Both the position numbers and the translations under genes were made by a program. This document shows, one piece after another, positions 10,313 through 20,912 of a stretch of DNA of 64,000 bases. Every line of letters begins with the position of its first letter. The stretch's first letter is position 1. This DNA comes from Brassica napus. Lineage: Eukaryota > Streptophyta > Magnoliopsida > Brassicales > Brassicaceae. The notes beneath the pieces were generated by a model that saw only the letters and a list, made by a program, of their open reading frames with translations, was not told the origin of the DNA and did no database searches. The stretch is taken from NCBI RefSeq assembly GCF_020379485.1, contig NC_063436.1, forward strand, positions 15,269,389-15,333,388. The letters are read 5' to 3'.

Positions 10313-10590
10313 CGATAGAGGCAGCGTAGACAATGGTGAAGCTACAATCAGCTAGTACATTCAAACAGGATCAGTGTTCATATCTGTTTCTTGTGAAGAC
10401 TCCTTACGAAAGGATGGGAGTTTCTTCCAACGGAACCACCTGTGAGACTTGACAAATTTTGATTCTTGTTTTTGTTTTAGAACTGCAAGGTGTTAGACAA
10501 GTAGCATGTAGTTTCTTATGTTTTATGAGATATGTATGTTGGCAAGTCCCTGTTTGGAGGAGGATAACATTTTGAACAGAACATAGTTGG
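10313..10590 (+). pseudogene. Second copy of the PNPase final codons and 3' UTR
   Basis: From GATAGAGGCAGC onwards this matches 322-555 and 2129-2158 of the window: the last coding segment (here GEATIS then TAG near 10358-10360) and the UTR with TCTGTTTCTTGTGAAGA, CAACGGAACCACCTGTGAGAC and ATGTTGGCAAG. It lacks the hAT-like element and the LTR, so it represents the pre-insertion state. The rest of the gene is not present; this is a fragment fused to the truncated CKP-repeat gene. Confidence 0.9.
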
Positions 10591-11206
10591 GAGATTCTTA
10601 GGCATTAAATCCTTTTTTTTGTCGTCTTATACTGATGATGAGTGTTTAGTTTATCCTAGTGTCTCCAATCATTACAAATATATAAAAGAAGTAATACATC
10701 AAACACTAGACCGGTTCCTAGGATAATTGTTTCTGGTTTGTTTCATCCACAAGACCACAACATCCGACCATGGGAACATGTAATCTACAAGATCTCAGCA
10801 CCAATGTCTTCCCTACTTGAGCTTAGGTGAGCTGTTGACAACCGATGAAGAACGTAGACGTCAAAATATCTACGACAAACTCAGGTAACACAATCCTTCT
10901 CTTCAGCTCTTTTATGTCATACGTGAGCACCTCCCTTCAGGACAAGCTTGCTTAAGAATAAACATCGACGCCAAAAGAATTGGGAATGTTTGCTAAATTT
11001 ATAAACCATTCTTGTGATGGTGGAAATCTCTCCACTGTCCAATTGAGAAGCTCGGGGGCTTTGCTTCCTCTGCTCTGTTTCTTTGCAGCAATGGATATGG
11101 TTGCAAATTATTGAGCAATTAGTCTTGATACATATCAAGGTAATTAATTAGTAGCCTTATAGAGTTGTTTAAATTAATGTTTGTATGAGATACATATACT
11201 TTAAAA
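10591..11206. other. Intergenic DNA, no gene recognised
   Basis: A short open stretch near 10827-10885 (LLTTDEERRRQNIYDKLR before a GT) could be a gene scrap, but I cannot place it. Nothing else stands out. Confidence 0.35.
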
Positions 11207-12270
11207 CTAGGTGTTTCGCCCGCACGTGCGGGCATAGAGATTTATAACTACTTATTAATACATGTATTACTAATTAAAAAATAATTTAAATTGTTATTTA
11301 TGTTTTTATTGAAAATTCTTATGTATTAGAAATTTTTAAAATTCTTTTGTGCACTATATTCATTTTTAATAAATAAGATATAAATCTTAGAGATCACTTG
11401 ATATTCTCTTTCAATTATATAAAAAATAATAATTTTACTTAATATTTAGTTATGTATTTTCTGTTTTTAAACTTTTAACCATTTTATTAAAATATATATT
11501 TTTGTATAACAACACAATATTGTTCTAAAAAAGGATAACAACAAAATATATATAGGAATTATCTTTTTATTTTAAATATATTTCTAAGTTATGGATAATT
11601 TTTATTTTTATTAATTGTAAACACTTATCTAATCAAATAAACACTAAATTCGTTTTTTATTTTATCTAATTTATTTAATTTATTTATTAAGGGTATAAAT
11701 GATATTAACTGTGCTAACTTTTAACTTTTAAATTTTAATATAAATAAAAATTCGTTTTTAATTATATTTATAACTGAAAAATATGTTTCAAGATAACAAC
11801 ACAATGTAAAAAATTATCTTTTTGAAAAAAATATATATTATTATTGGCAATTCGTTTTTAATTATATTTATAACTGAAAAATATGTTTCAAGATAACAAC
11901 ACAATGTAAAAAATTATCTTTTTGAAAAAAATATATATTATTATTGGCAATTCGTTTTTAATTATATTTATAACTGAAAATTATGTTTTAAGATAACAAC
12001 ACAATGTAAAAATTATCTTTTTGAAAAAAAAATATTATTATTAAAAATTCGTTTTTAATTATATTTATAACTGAAAAATATGTTTTAAGATAACAACACA
12101 ATGTAAAAATTATCTTTTTGAAAAAAAAATAATCTTATAAATAAAAATTCATTTTCGATTATATAGTTAATTATAGATAAATTCATTAAGGGTAGTATAG
12201 ATATTAAACGCTCTAACTTTTAACGTGAGAACTCCGTTGCTAAAATTTACTTCGCAAATAATAGTATAGA
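11207..12270 (-). mobile_element. Non-autonomous Helitron
   Basis: On the minus strand the element begins TCTATACTATTATTTGCG (12270 downward). It ends with a GCCCGCAC/GTGCGGGC palindrome, a short spacer GAAACAC and CTAG (11210-11207). The insertion lies between A (11206) and T (12271) with no target duplication, as expected for Helitrons. No RepHel protein is encoded. The interior holds four ~100-bp tandem repeats. Confidence 0.9.
11742..12150. repeat. Four ~100-bp tandem repeats inside the Helitron
   Basis: Units start near 11748, 11849, 11950 and 12047 with ATTCGTTTTTAATTATATTT and include ATATGTTT.AAGATAACAAC and AATTATCTTTTTGAAAAA. The first two units are almost identical and the later ones have small indels. 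Confidence 0.88.
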
Positions 12271-12369
12271 TTTCATAAAATTATATATATAAACTTTAGA
12301 AAGTTAGGAAATTATAAAAAAAAAGGGAAGAAGGTTGTGAAGGAAAGGAGCACGAGAGACATGAAGGTT

Positions 12370-12560
12370 GGTTAGTTTCCAAAGAACTCCACACGAAACG
12401 GTCAACACGATTCTTGTGCCTCTCCTCCTTCAGACATAAACATACACATCACACAGTACGTACGTACGTATCCAGACGAATACGATAATTAATCAGATGG
12501 TGCTACTACTCGTCGCAAAAGATTATTTTATAGTAGTATTAACGAACCTAACATATTTAG
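12370..12560. repeat. Duplicated upstream block, copy 2 (partner at 6836-7160)
   Basis: Shared landmarks are GAACTCCACAC, CGGTCAACACGATTCTTGTG, the ATACACATCACACA tract and ATTAACGAACCTAACATA. No copy of the CKP-repeat gene follows; similarity is lost near 12560. Confidence 0.7.
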
Positions 12561-12819
12561 AACATGTACGTATCCATATTGATGTATGATTGGTTGTTCA
12601 AAATATAAGATATCGTGTACTTCATGTATTTTCAATGAAAATAGAAGTCTATTTCTATACTCTTTTCCTAGCAATTGAGTATACTTCTGGGTTAGAATTA
12701 CATAATTTAATAGACGTTAGCAATCCCAATAATTACTTAACCCCAACCATGCATCTCATTTTATCTACTTCCAAAAGTTTTCCCTTTTTGGAAACGTTTA
12801 TTAGTGCTCATCTTTTATG

Positions 12820-14876
12820 ATCTATATATATAAAGTTTGTTTTTTTCTCTTCTTCTAACAAATGGTATATAGCTTTTGCGACACGTGTTATCTATGTATT
12901 TTTTATTAGTTTTTTTTTCTTTTAGATTATTGCAGTTTGGCCAAGTACTTTCTAGTATTGATATTAAGTACATGGTAAATTAGGGGGTTGTCCGTGTTTC
13001 GCGCATAATATTTTTTTTATTGTTCATAAATATGATTTTCTGATGATGTGATTATGTGGTCAGTATTTATTTGTGAAGAACATTATTTGATGTTTTATTA
13101 CGTTATGTAGTAATTGGTAATAATATATTATGTATTCGTCTTTTTAATAATATGTTGTTGTATGTATAATACTACTTGTTAGTGGTGAAGTGAGTTTCTG
13201 ATGTAAAACATATTGAATTTTAATAACTCTGTCTTTAGGCATTTGTTGAATCTAAAATTAACGGCGTCAAAATTGTATTTTAATTTTTCATATTATTGAA
13301 CATTACTCTTTTTAGGTGTTTTTTGCACTATCTCCCGTCTTTTGACCTTGAGCCATGACCATTTATATATTTCGTTTATCTCTCTGGTGTGCAGTGCTTC
13401 TCACCATCATTGGGAAAAGACTCACTTCCGTGCTCTTGTTTTTCCTCACCTTCTTTTTTTTTTGTGATATTATCTAGTATTTGTTATAGATCAAGCATAT
13501 TAGTTCCATATTGTGCGGTTGTTACTTACGGCGTTGTATGTTATTTCTGTTAATATTGGTCATTTTTTTCCTTAGGTTTTGGCTAAGGTTAGAAACTACA
13601 TCTTGTTGGGTTGGGTCAACGTTTAGTTGTCATTGATGTTGTTTTCCTCGTTGTTGGTTTGTCGTCAATTGCGTTTGCTCGTCTTGGTTTTCAAGATCGG
13701 GTTTTTCTTTATCTAACTTCTATGCTCTTTTTAATAGCTCGAGAATGGCTCCACAGTTTGTTGATTTCATTTTGTCTTTTTTTATCTCTTTGTTCTCTCA
13801 TCTCGTAGCATCTTTCATCGCTGATCACGTCTCTTGTGGCTCTTCCTTTCGCCATATTTGTTACTTCAGGTCTGGATAGTGTTTTTTCTGTGTATGCTTT
13901 GTATGTTAGGAAGGTTGTTTATGGTCTCAAGCTTAAGTTTTGGTTTTTCGGTCGTTGGCTTTCATTCTCACCCACTCAGGTTGTTTATCTTCTTCTCATG
14001 CATCCCTTGGTGTTGGTGTGCGGGGTTAGTCTTTTGGAGCTTTGGTTTCTTCTATTCAGAGTTTTGTGGTTCTTCGCTTGCATGAACGCCTTGTATGTGT
14101 TAGTTTAGTTTGTGAAGGGCTTCTTATCTCTTAGCTGGTGGTTTTGTTTCTGATGCTTTAGACATGCGTCTTTTTGTTTCGTGGTGACTTTGTTCTTCTG
14201 ATGATTATTCTTTCTCTGATCCGCATTTTTGGTTTTTGGCGCTGGTGCTTGATCGCGATCCTTTGTGTTCCGGGGATTACTTTGTTTCATATTTTATCTT
14301 TTTACCTTTTCTTGGCATCTGCTTGTTATAGCCAAGACATTCTATGGTAAGATGCGATATATTAGTCTTCTTTGTTGATCTTTTTTCAGTTTCAAACCTT
14401 TATTAAGTTAGTATTATTATGGAATTTTCCTTTTTTTTTTCTGGCTGTGAAGTTTTATGCTTAGATTATATATCACATTCTAATTTTTTCTTATTAGTTT
14501 GGTCATTTTATATTTTTAATAGTTAAATAAATATATAATTTGTAAATTAGATAATAGAAAATGGTAAAAAATAATAAAATAATAAAAAAAATTATATTAT
14601 TTTTAGTTGTGAATAAATTAATATGTAAAATATATTTCTATTATTTTTTATTTACCTTGAATTTTAGTAAGCAATAAAATAGATTATCAAACTCCATACG
14701 ATAATAGTTAGTGCGAAAATGGTTAGATAGTTCACGATTAGAAAATACTTGGCCAAAGTACAATAATCTAAAAAAAAGGACTAAAATGTAAACAATACAT
14801 AGATGACATGTGTTGCAAAAGTTCTATACCACTTACGAGAAGAAGGGAAAAAACAAATTTTATATATATAGATGTG
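12820..14876. mobile_element. Foldback element with ~135-bp terminal inverted repeats
   Basis: The left end (12820-12960; ATCTATATATATAAAGTTTG, then CTATGTATT and TTGGCCAAGTACTTTCTA) is the imperfect reverse complement of the right end (about 14740-14876). The ~1.8-kb interior is T-rich on the plus strand and I find no convincing protein. No clear target duplication was found, so the superfamily is unassigned. Confidence 0.7.
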
Positions 14877-15730
14877 AGAATATAGTATCATAAGTATATA
14901 GTAAAAGATGGTTGACAAAAAAAAAAGTATATAGTAAAAGAATATTAGGAGGACTCACATTCTCTTTGCACGTGCACCTCACGATCTCACATCACACCCT
15001 CCCATTTATATACTCTCTTTCTTGCACCTAACCATTCCAACCAATGTCTCTCAACGTACATATATAATGGTACGAAATTTGCTTATACTGGTTTGCAATA
15101 TATATAGAAACTACTCCAATAAACCCATGTTTCTAGCTTTCAAAAAAAATGTAAAAACCAGCTATCATATTCTAGTATTTCTACCACGGTTCTATTATTT
15201 AATAAAAACGCCAATCATAGTTCAAACTTATGTGATTTGTGTTACCATAACCGACTTGTATATTAATCATGGAGCACTATAACATGTTTTTATAACCACG
15301 AGTCATTATGAAGATGATACTTAGAAATCTTAAAAAATAATTTGGTCCATATAAACATATATTATACTTTTTATTAAACTAATTATCAAATTAATTAGTA
15401 GTGTACAAAAGAATATTTTTTATTTCCTTAAATAAAAGCTACAGAATTATCTAATATGATTAACATATATGTGACAATTAATGATTATGAATAATACTAT
15501 TTGATAACAATTTTTGTATCATCTCTCTTTTTTTAATTTTATATTATTAAGAAAATTAAACAATTACAATAAGCATAAAATAAAAAATTTTAGATTTTTT
15601 CTTATAAGTTATATTTTAAATTTTTTAAAACGACTATAAATTACTAAAAATGGTAAAAATCTCACATTGAAAATTTTGTGATCAATGGTTTATTTTGTTT
15701 TTGTTCAAACAAGATACAAATGATCATATA
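14877..15730. other. AT-rich intergenic DNA
   Basis: I recognise no gene or defined repeat. The last eight bases (15723-15730) are the putative target duplication of the next element. Confidence 0.5.
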
Positions 15731-16440
15731 TCGTAGGGATGGGCGTTAGGATACCCGTTCGGATTCGTATCGGGTATTTAAGATTTTGGGTGTTTCAGTA
15801 TTAAGTATAGAAACCGTTAGGATATTTTAACACTTCGGGTCGGGTTTGAGTATTATATGTTCGGGTTCAGATATTTTGGATCGGGGTCGGATATTTAAAT
15901 TTTGACGAAAAATAAATAAATTATTCATTATTAAGTTTTTTTGTATTTAAAATATACTTTTACCTTAACTGGTTAAAATATTAAAAGATTAAACTATTAA
16001 TAGGTTTGGAGATAGAAAATTTAAAACAAAGATACGCAAATTTAGTTGTTGTTTTAAAATTTTAGATGCAACTTTTGTTAAGGCAAGAAACAAGAGCTTG
16101 ATATATATTTTAAGTGAGTAGCAAATGATTTTGTCCATAATTATATGTATATATTATTATCTAATTTTGAGCAATGTGCATTATTAATATAAATATTTTG
16201 AATAAAATGAGAGAAATAAACTAGAAATATAGGATTACGTATACTTATGTTTGGTTATCATCGATTATCCATTGGGGTTTGGATATTATCCGTTTGGGTT
16301 CGGATACTACCTATTTGGGTTCAAATAACCATTTTCTCCGAATTCAATAACCGTTCGGGTATTTTGCTACTTCGGTTCGTATTTTCAAATCGGATTTAGA
16401 TACGGGTTTGGGTATAAGATAAAATGCCCAGCCTTAATAA
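15731..16440. mobile_element. Short hAT-like non-autonomous element rich in TTCGGGT motifs
   Basis: The ends form imperfect inverted repeats (left GTAGGGATGGGCGTT; right end reverse-complemented ATTAAGGCTGGGCATT). They are flanked by near-identical 8-mers, ATCATATA (15723-15730) and ATCATATG (16441-16448). The subterminal regions carry many degenerate GTTCGGGTTCGGATA motifs. No coding sequence is present. Confidence 0.65.
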
Positions 16441-18031
16441 ATCATATGAATATGAAGTCTCATTAATTGAGATTCATATTATATATATATATTAATATCA
16501 TTTGAAATAAATTATATACTATATTAAAATATGTTAATTTCAAAATTTACAGTGAAAAATTATTAAGATCTTAATATTTTAATTTTGAAATTTATATTTA
16601 AAAACTTCACATTAAAAATTTTGTGATTAAAATTTTGTGATTAACGGTTTAAATTTTTGTTACAACAAATATACAAATGTTGAAAAATCATATGAATAGG
16701 AAGTGTCAATAATAAATATTTATATTAAAATATACTATGTATCTATGTCAATATCACAAATGTTTAACTTATACCATATAAAGTAAATAAAATGATTATT
16801 TTGATTTATTTACCAAAAACGTGATTGTAAATTGACAAAGGTATTAGTTTTGATTTATGTGTTTACTCTAATGTATATACTTTTATGTATACAAATTGTT
16901 TTTTTTAATAGGTGCTTTATAATATCTTATTTGATCCTGATAATCCAGAAAAAAAAACAATTCTTCAAATCAAAGTGCTTTTTAATATTGGAAGCGGTAT
17001 ATATATTATTTTATCAGATTAAATATTTTAGTCTCGATTTTTATTCTTAAAAAGCTTTTAATGAAATATTATGACAAGATTTCAATCACCTTTTTGAGTT
17101 TTTTCAAAAAATGAGAGATTTGATCATTCGTCTAATATGTGTTTCTCCTTAATACCCTATATAGCTATTATAATTGTAAGAATGAGAGATTTAAAATATT
17201 TATTATAAGTTTTTTGTTTTAAAATTTAATAAATCAAACATTTTTTTTAGTTTATACGTAGTTTACATATACTAGAATGGCAAAGTATTATATATATTTT
17301 TTATCTGTATACTCTTAAGTAACTAAACTTCAAAATCGTAGGGTGATAAAATAAGTATAATTTGTTTTTTGTTTTGTTTTAGAATTAGATGATTTTTAGA
17401 CCGAACTGGTGAATATATACTAGACACACATTTATATTTCGAGTGTGTATTTATATTTTATAACAACTTGATATATTAGATTTGAACACTAACATGTTAG
17501 TAGAGTTTGCCGGTGATTTTTTTCAAAATTTTGATTCTTAGATATGTATCTCGAGTGGAACTAATTTTACAAATGTCCATCTTTTTAAATTGACAATTAT
17601 GTAATTCACCGAATTCATAAAGAAGTAAAAAAGAAAAGAAAACTAAATTCATGAAACAGAGACAAGAACCAAAACACAATTTTATAGAGGTAGAAAATGA
17701 AATCACTTATGGAGAGTAATAGTAACCAAATCGAGAACAGGAAACCTAATCTCCTTTTGTCATTATACAATCGATATTGCCTATTTGGTTTTGGTGATTT
17801 GTATCAACCACAAAACTTAATTTCCTTGTGTGCATGTGAAGTATTAAAAATAATTAAAATGACATGTAATACATTAACTCTTCAACAACGATGATACATT
17901 TTAAACACCAATATTTGTACTCGTCATTTTACAATCGATAATTATTGTAGTGTTGCAAAATGTTAAAACTATTTAATGAACAAATATTATTATAAAAATT
18001 TACGACGTGCATCGCGCGGATTATCATCTAG
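16441..18031 (+). other. AT-rich DNA ending in a probable Helitron 3' terminus
   Basis: The stretch has no recognisable gene. At 18006-18032 the sequence GTGCATCGCGCGGATTATCATCTAGT resembles a plus-strand Helitron end: imperfect GC-rich hairpin, ~9-base spacer, CTAG (18028-18031), then T. The matching 5' TC end was not located. Confidence 0.45.
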
Positions 18032-18113
18032 TGTTTATTATAAGCAATTAACTACTTCGTTGCATCAATCAATGTTTTACACGTTTTTCTCCCATTGATT
18101 ATTTTTAATGTTA

Positions 18114-18402
18114 TTCCCTCTGTTTCAAAATAACACATGTTTAAAAAAAATTACACTTTTTTAATAAAGCATATTAAAACTTAGTTGTAATGTTTATTTT
18201 TTTGTAATTTTATGTTTTCTATATTTTTAAAAACAATAATATCTAAGAAAATGTAATTAATGTTTTTAAACTTTACTCATTATTAGTTGACAAAAATTGC
18301 ATTGGAAATATAAAAAAAATGTATATTTTTTTTGAAAAAAAAATATATCTTTTCGAAACAACTTTTTTCTATATAATATGCTTATTTTTTAAACGGACGG
18401 AG
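18114..18402. mobile_element. Stowaway-type MITE (Tc1/mariner)
   Basis: The termini are TTCCCTCTGTTTCAAAATAA on the left and AAACGGACGGAG on the right, matching the Stowaway consensus CTCCCTCYGTTTC. They are flanked by TA dinucleotides (18112-18113 and 18403-18404). The ~290-bp AT-rich interior is non-coding. Confidence 0.85.
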
Positions 18403-18404
18403 TA

Positions 18405-18896
18405 TAAAATTAGCTGAGTAAATTCATATTTTTATAGCTGAGTAAATAAAGTATAACGGTGAAAACAATGTGAAGACCTAAAATCGTATAAGGTTTATAA
18501 AGCTGTAAGATGCAACCAGATTGAACTTTGGAAATGACATATCAAAACGTGTACGTGTAAAATATTTATCTACCGTTTGGTAGAAAATAATTCAAAATAC
18601 AGAAAATAGTTAACCGACAATATGGCAATATGGTAATTATACTGTATTACTATTGTGTAAAAATTGATGGTTATCCAAAGAAGAAAAAAAGTTACTTATA
18701 GTAAATTTTGAAATAAGAAAAAGATTACCTCATTCATTCACCTAGCGACCTCCTTCATGAAACAAACGTGGCCTCCTCCGTTTTCTATTTTACTTATATA
18801 CTCATATTCACACATGTACATATACATTTATAGGTATCATTTGTTCACAAGAAACTCTCATCAACCAAAACCTAATTAATTAATACTTGTTTAGTT
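18405..18896 (+). promoter_or_regulatory. Upstream region of the LBD20 pseudogene
   Basis: AT-rich DNA with a TATA-like TTATATACTCAT near 18792, about 100 bases before the former start codon. No other element is recognised. Confidence 0.4.
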
Positions 18897-20663
18897 ATGG
18901 CTGATCAGCAACGAAGCCACAGCACTTCAGACTCTCGTCGCAAATCATCAGCAGCGGGGAAACGAACCTTACAACGTATTACGACGTCATCATTTTCTTC
19001 CGGCGGAGCCATGGCGGCGACTGCAACGACGGGGACAGGAACGGCCTCGCCTTGTGGGGCTTGCAAGTTCTTGAGAAGGAAGTGTGCTAGTGGATGCATT
19101 TTCGCTCCACATTTCGGGTCAGACCAAGGAGCGGCTAGGTTTGCGGCGGTCCATAAAGTGTTTGGAGCTAGCAACGTGTCGAAACTGTTGCATCATATTC
19201 CGGTGAACCGTCGTCACGACGCGGTGGTTACAATTTCATACGAGGCTCAAGCTAGCTAGGCTCTCTGATCCTGTGTATGGCTGCGTCTCAACTATCCTTG
19301 CTCTCCAACAACAGGTGAATTTATTCTTTAATTTATGTTTCTTTCACATATTAGTATATTACATAGATGGATTTTCTATGAGAAAAAGACTAGGATAGCA
19401 CCAAATCAAGTTTTTGTTCCCAAAGTAGCACTCAAGGCTCAAAGTCACAAAAATAGGTTTCATTAAAGAGGTAAATATACACTTATACCCCTTGGGTTAA
19501 TTAATCCAAACCTTAGGGTTTAGAGTTAAGGGGGTGGGGTTTTGGAATTAGGGTTTAAAATTTTATAAAAAATAAATACTAAAATAAAAAAATAAAAAAT
19601 TTTAAAAACAGTTTCAAAAAGTATTTTTAAATTATAAAAAGAAAATTTGAAAAAAAAAAAAAAATTCAAAAAAAAAAATTTCAAAAAAAAATTATAAAAA
19701 TTTCGAATCTGAAAAATATAATCTGAAACTATAAAAAAAATTTCTTTTTTTCATTTTTGTTTTATTTATTTTTATTTATTTTTGTTTGTTTATTTAATTT
19801 TAAACCAAGAGTATTAGGGATATTTTACCCTTTAATGAATGTCATTTTTGTGACTTTCTCCTTCTAGTGCTATTTTTGTGACATAAACTTCAAAAAGTGC
19901 TATTATTGACAATTGCCCATTTTCTATAGTACTCATGCATATTAAAAATATAATAAATATTTGTTAATTAATTAATTTTTTTATTATACACTAACTATCA
20001 ACAATGTTTACTCAAATCAAATGTTCCCATTATATATATTTTTTTCAAATACAACTTATCAATACAATCACTAATTTGTTTAAAAAATCTAGAAATTGTA
20101 TTTTTGTGGAACAAAAAAATTTACTATATACAGGTTTTAGACCTATAAATACATTAATTCTAAATTTTGTCAAATATTTCTCGAGTTCTTTTGTTAGCTA
20201 AAATTTCCTAAGTTATTTTACAAATGTAACAATAAATATAATTAGTTTTGTAACCATGAATATATTAGGTGGCCGCATTACAGGCGGAACAACTAGTAAA
20301 CAGTAGAGTCGCAATGGCAACGTAATGCAACAACAACAAAGTCACCACCAACAACAACAATAACAACTATTCGTTATGCAACAACCTGAATACTCCAATA
20401 ATTCATCCGCCTCCACCACTCTTGCCGGAGCCGCCATGAACAGATTTACCGCGACAGCAGCAGCGGCCGTCGGATATGACGTCATGGCTCCGGCTAACTT
20501 AGAACATTCGTTGCAGCCTATGCCACGGCATCAAACAAGTAGACAAAGTCAGCATGAGGATGAGGATGAGGATGAGAGCGGTACTGATTTTTCGGTAGCT
20601 GTTGGTTCCACGGCGGTGTCTGCGGAGGTTATATTTCCGGCCGAGGGTTTTCACCGGATATGA
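18897..20663 (+). pseudogene. LBD20: LOB-domain transcription factor LBD20, disrupted
   Basis: The start (18897) and the LOB zinc-finger-like block are intact: [15 protein letters not shown] is C-x2-C-x6-C-x3-C, followed by [15 protein letters not shown]. After SYEAQAS the gene hits a TAG because GCTAGG has become GCTAGCTAGG, a 4-bp tandem duplication. Skipping it restores the normal continuation RLSDPVYGCVSTILALQQQ up to the donor at 19315. Exon 2 (from 20269) reads VAALQAEQLVNSRVAMA, lacks several residues normally between QAE and the NSR motif, has a 1-bp deletion before NVMQQ and a CAA-to-TAA stop in the glutamine run. The rest to 20663 still resembles LBD20 (QQPEYSNNSSAS...EGFHR). Arabidopsis LBD20 is a jasmonate-linked Fusarium susceptibility gene. 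Position between the PNPase and At3g03770 homologues supports the name. Confidence 0.85.
19380..19918. mobile_element. Mutator-like MITE in the LBD20 intron
   Basis: Both ends share an inverted motif (AGCACT...AGTCACAAAAATAG...CATTAAAG) over about 110 bp. The element is flanked by an exact 9-bp duplication, ATTTTCTAT, at 19371-19379 and 19919-19927, the length typical of Mutator-like elements. The interior is A-rich and non-coding. Confidence 0.85.
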
Positions 20664-20912
20664 ATATATAACTAGGTTGTCTTTAATTCTCCTTTTTAAT
20701 AATGTTGGAAAAAGAGAATGATAGTAAGCAATACTAACGGTATAGCCAAAAAAATGTAGAGTTGGTAGTTTATATTTTAATGAAATAACCAGTTTATTGT
20801 TCGAGTTGAAACTTATATAACTGATTTTACTATGCATTATAGATAGAAGTTAGGTTCCTCAACATAGGCTAGTGAAGAGCACACAACGGATCAAACCAAA
20901 ACTCGTGTCTCC

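Noticed and set aside
10790..10885. Possible exon ending LLTTDEERRRQNIYDKLR before a GT
   Set aside because: Short, no recognised family and no neighbouring exons.
13611..14108. Hydrophobic open frames of 65-90 codons inside the foldback element
   Set aside because: Composition-driven (T-rich DNA encodes Leu/Phe/Val); no conserved family.
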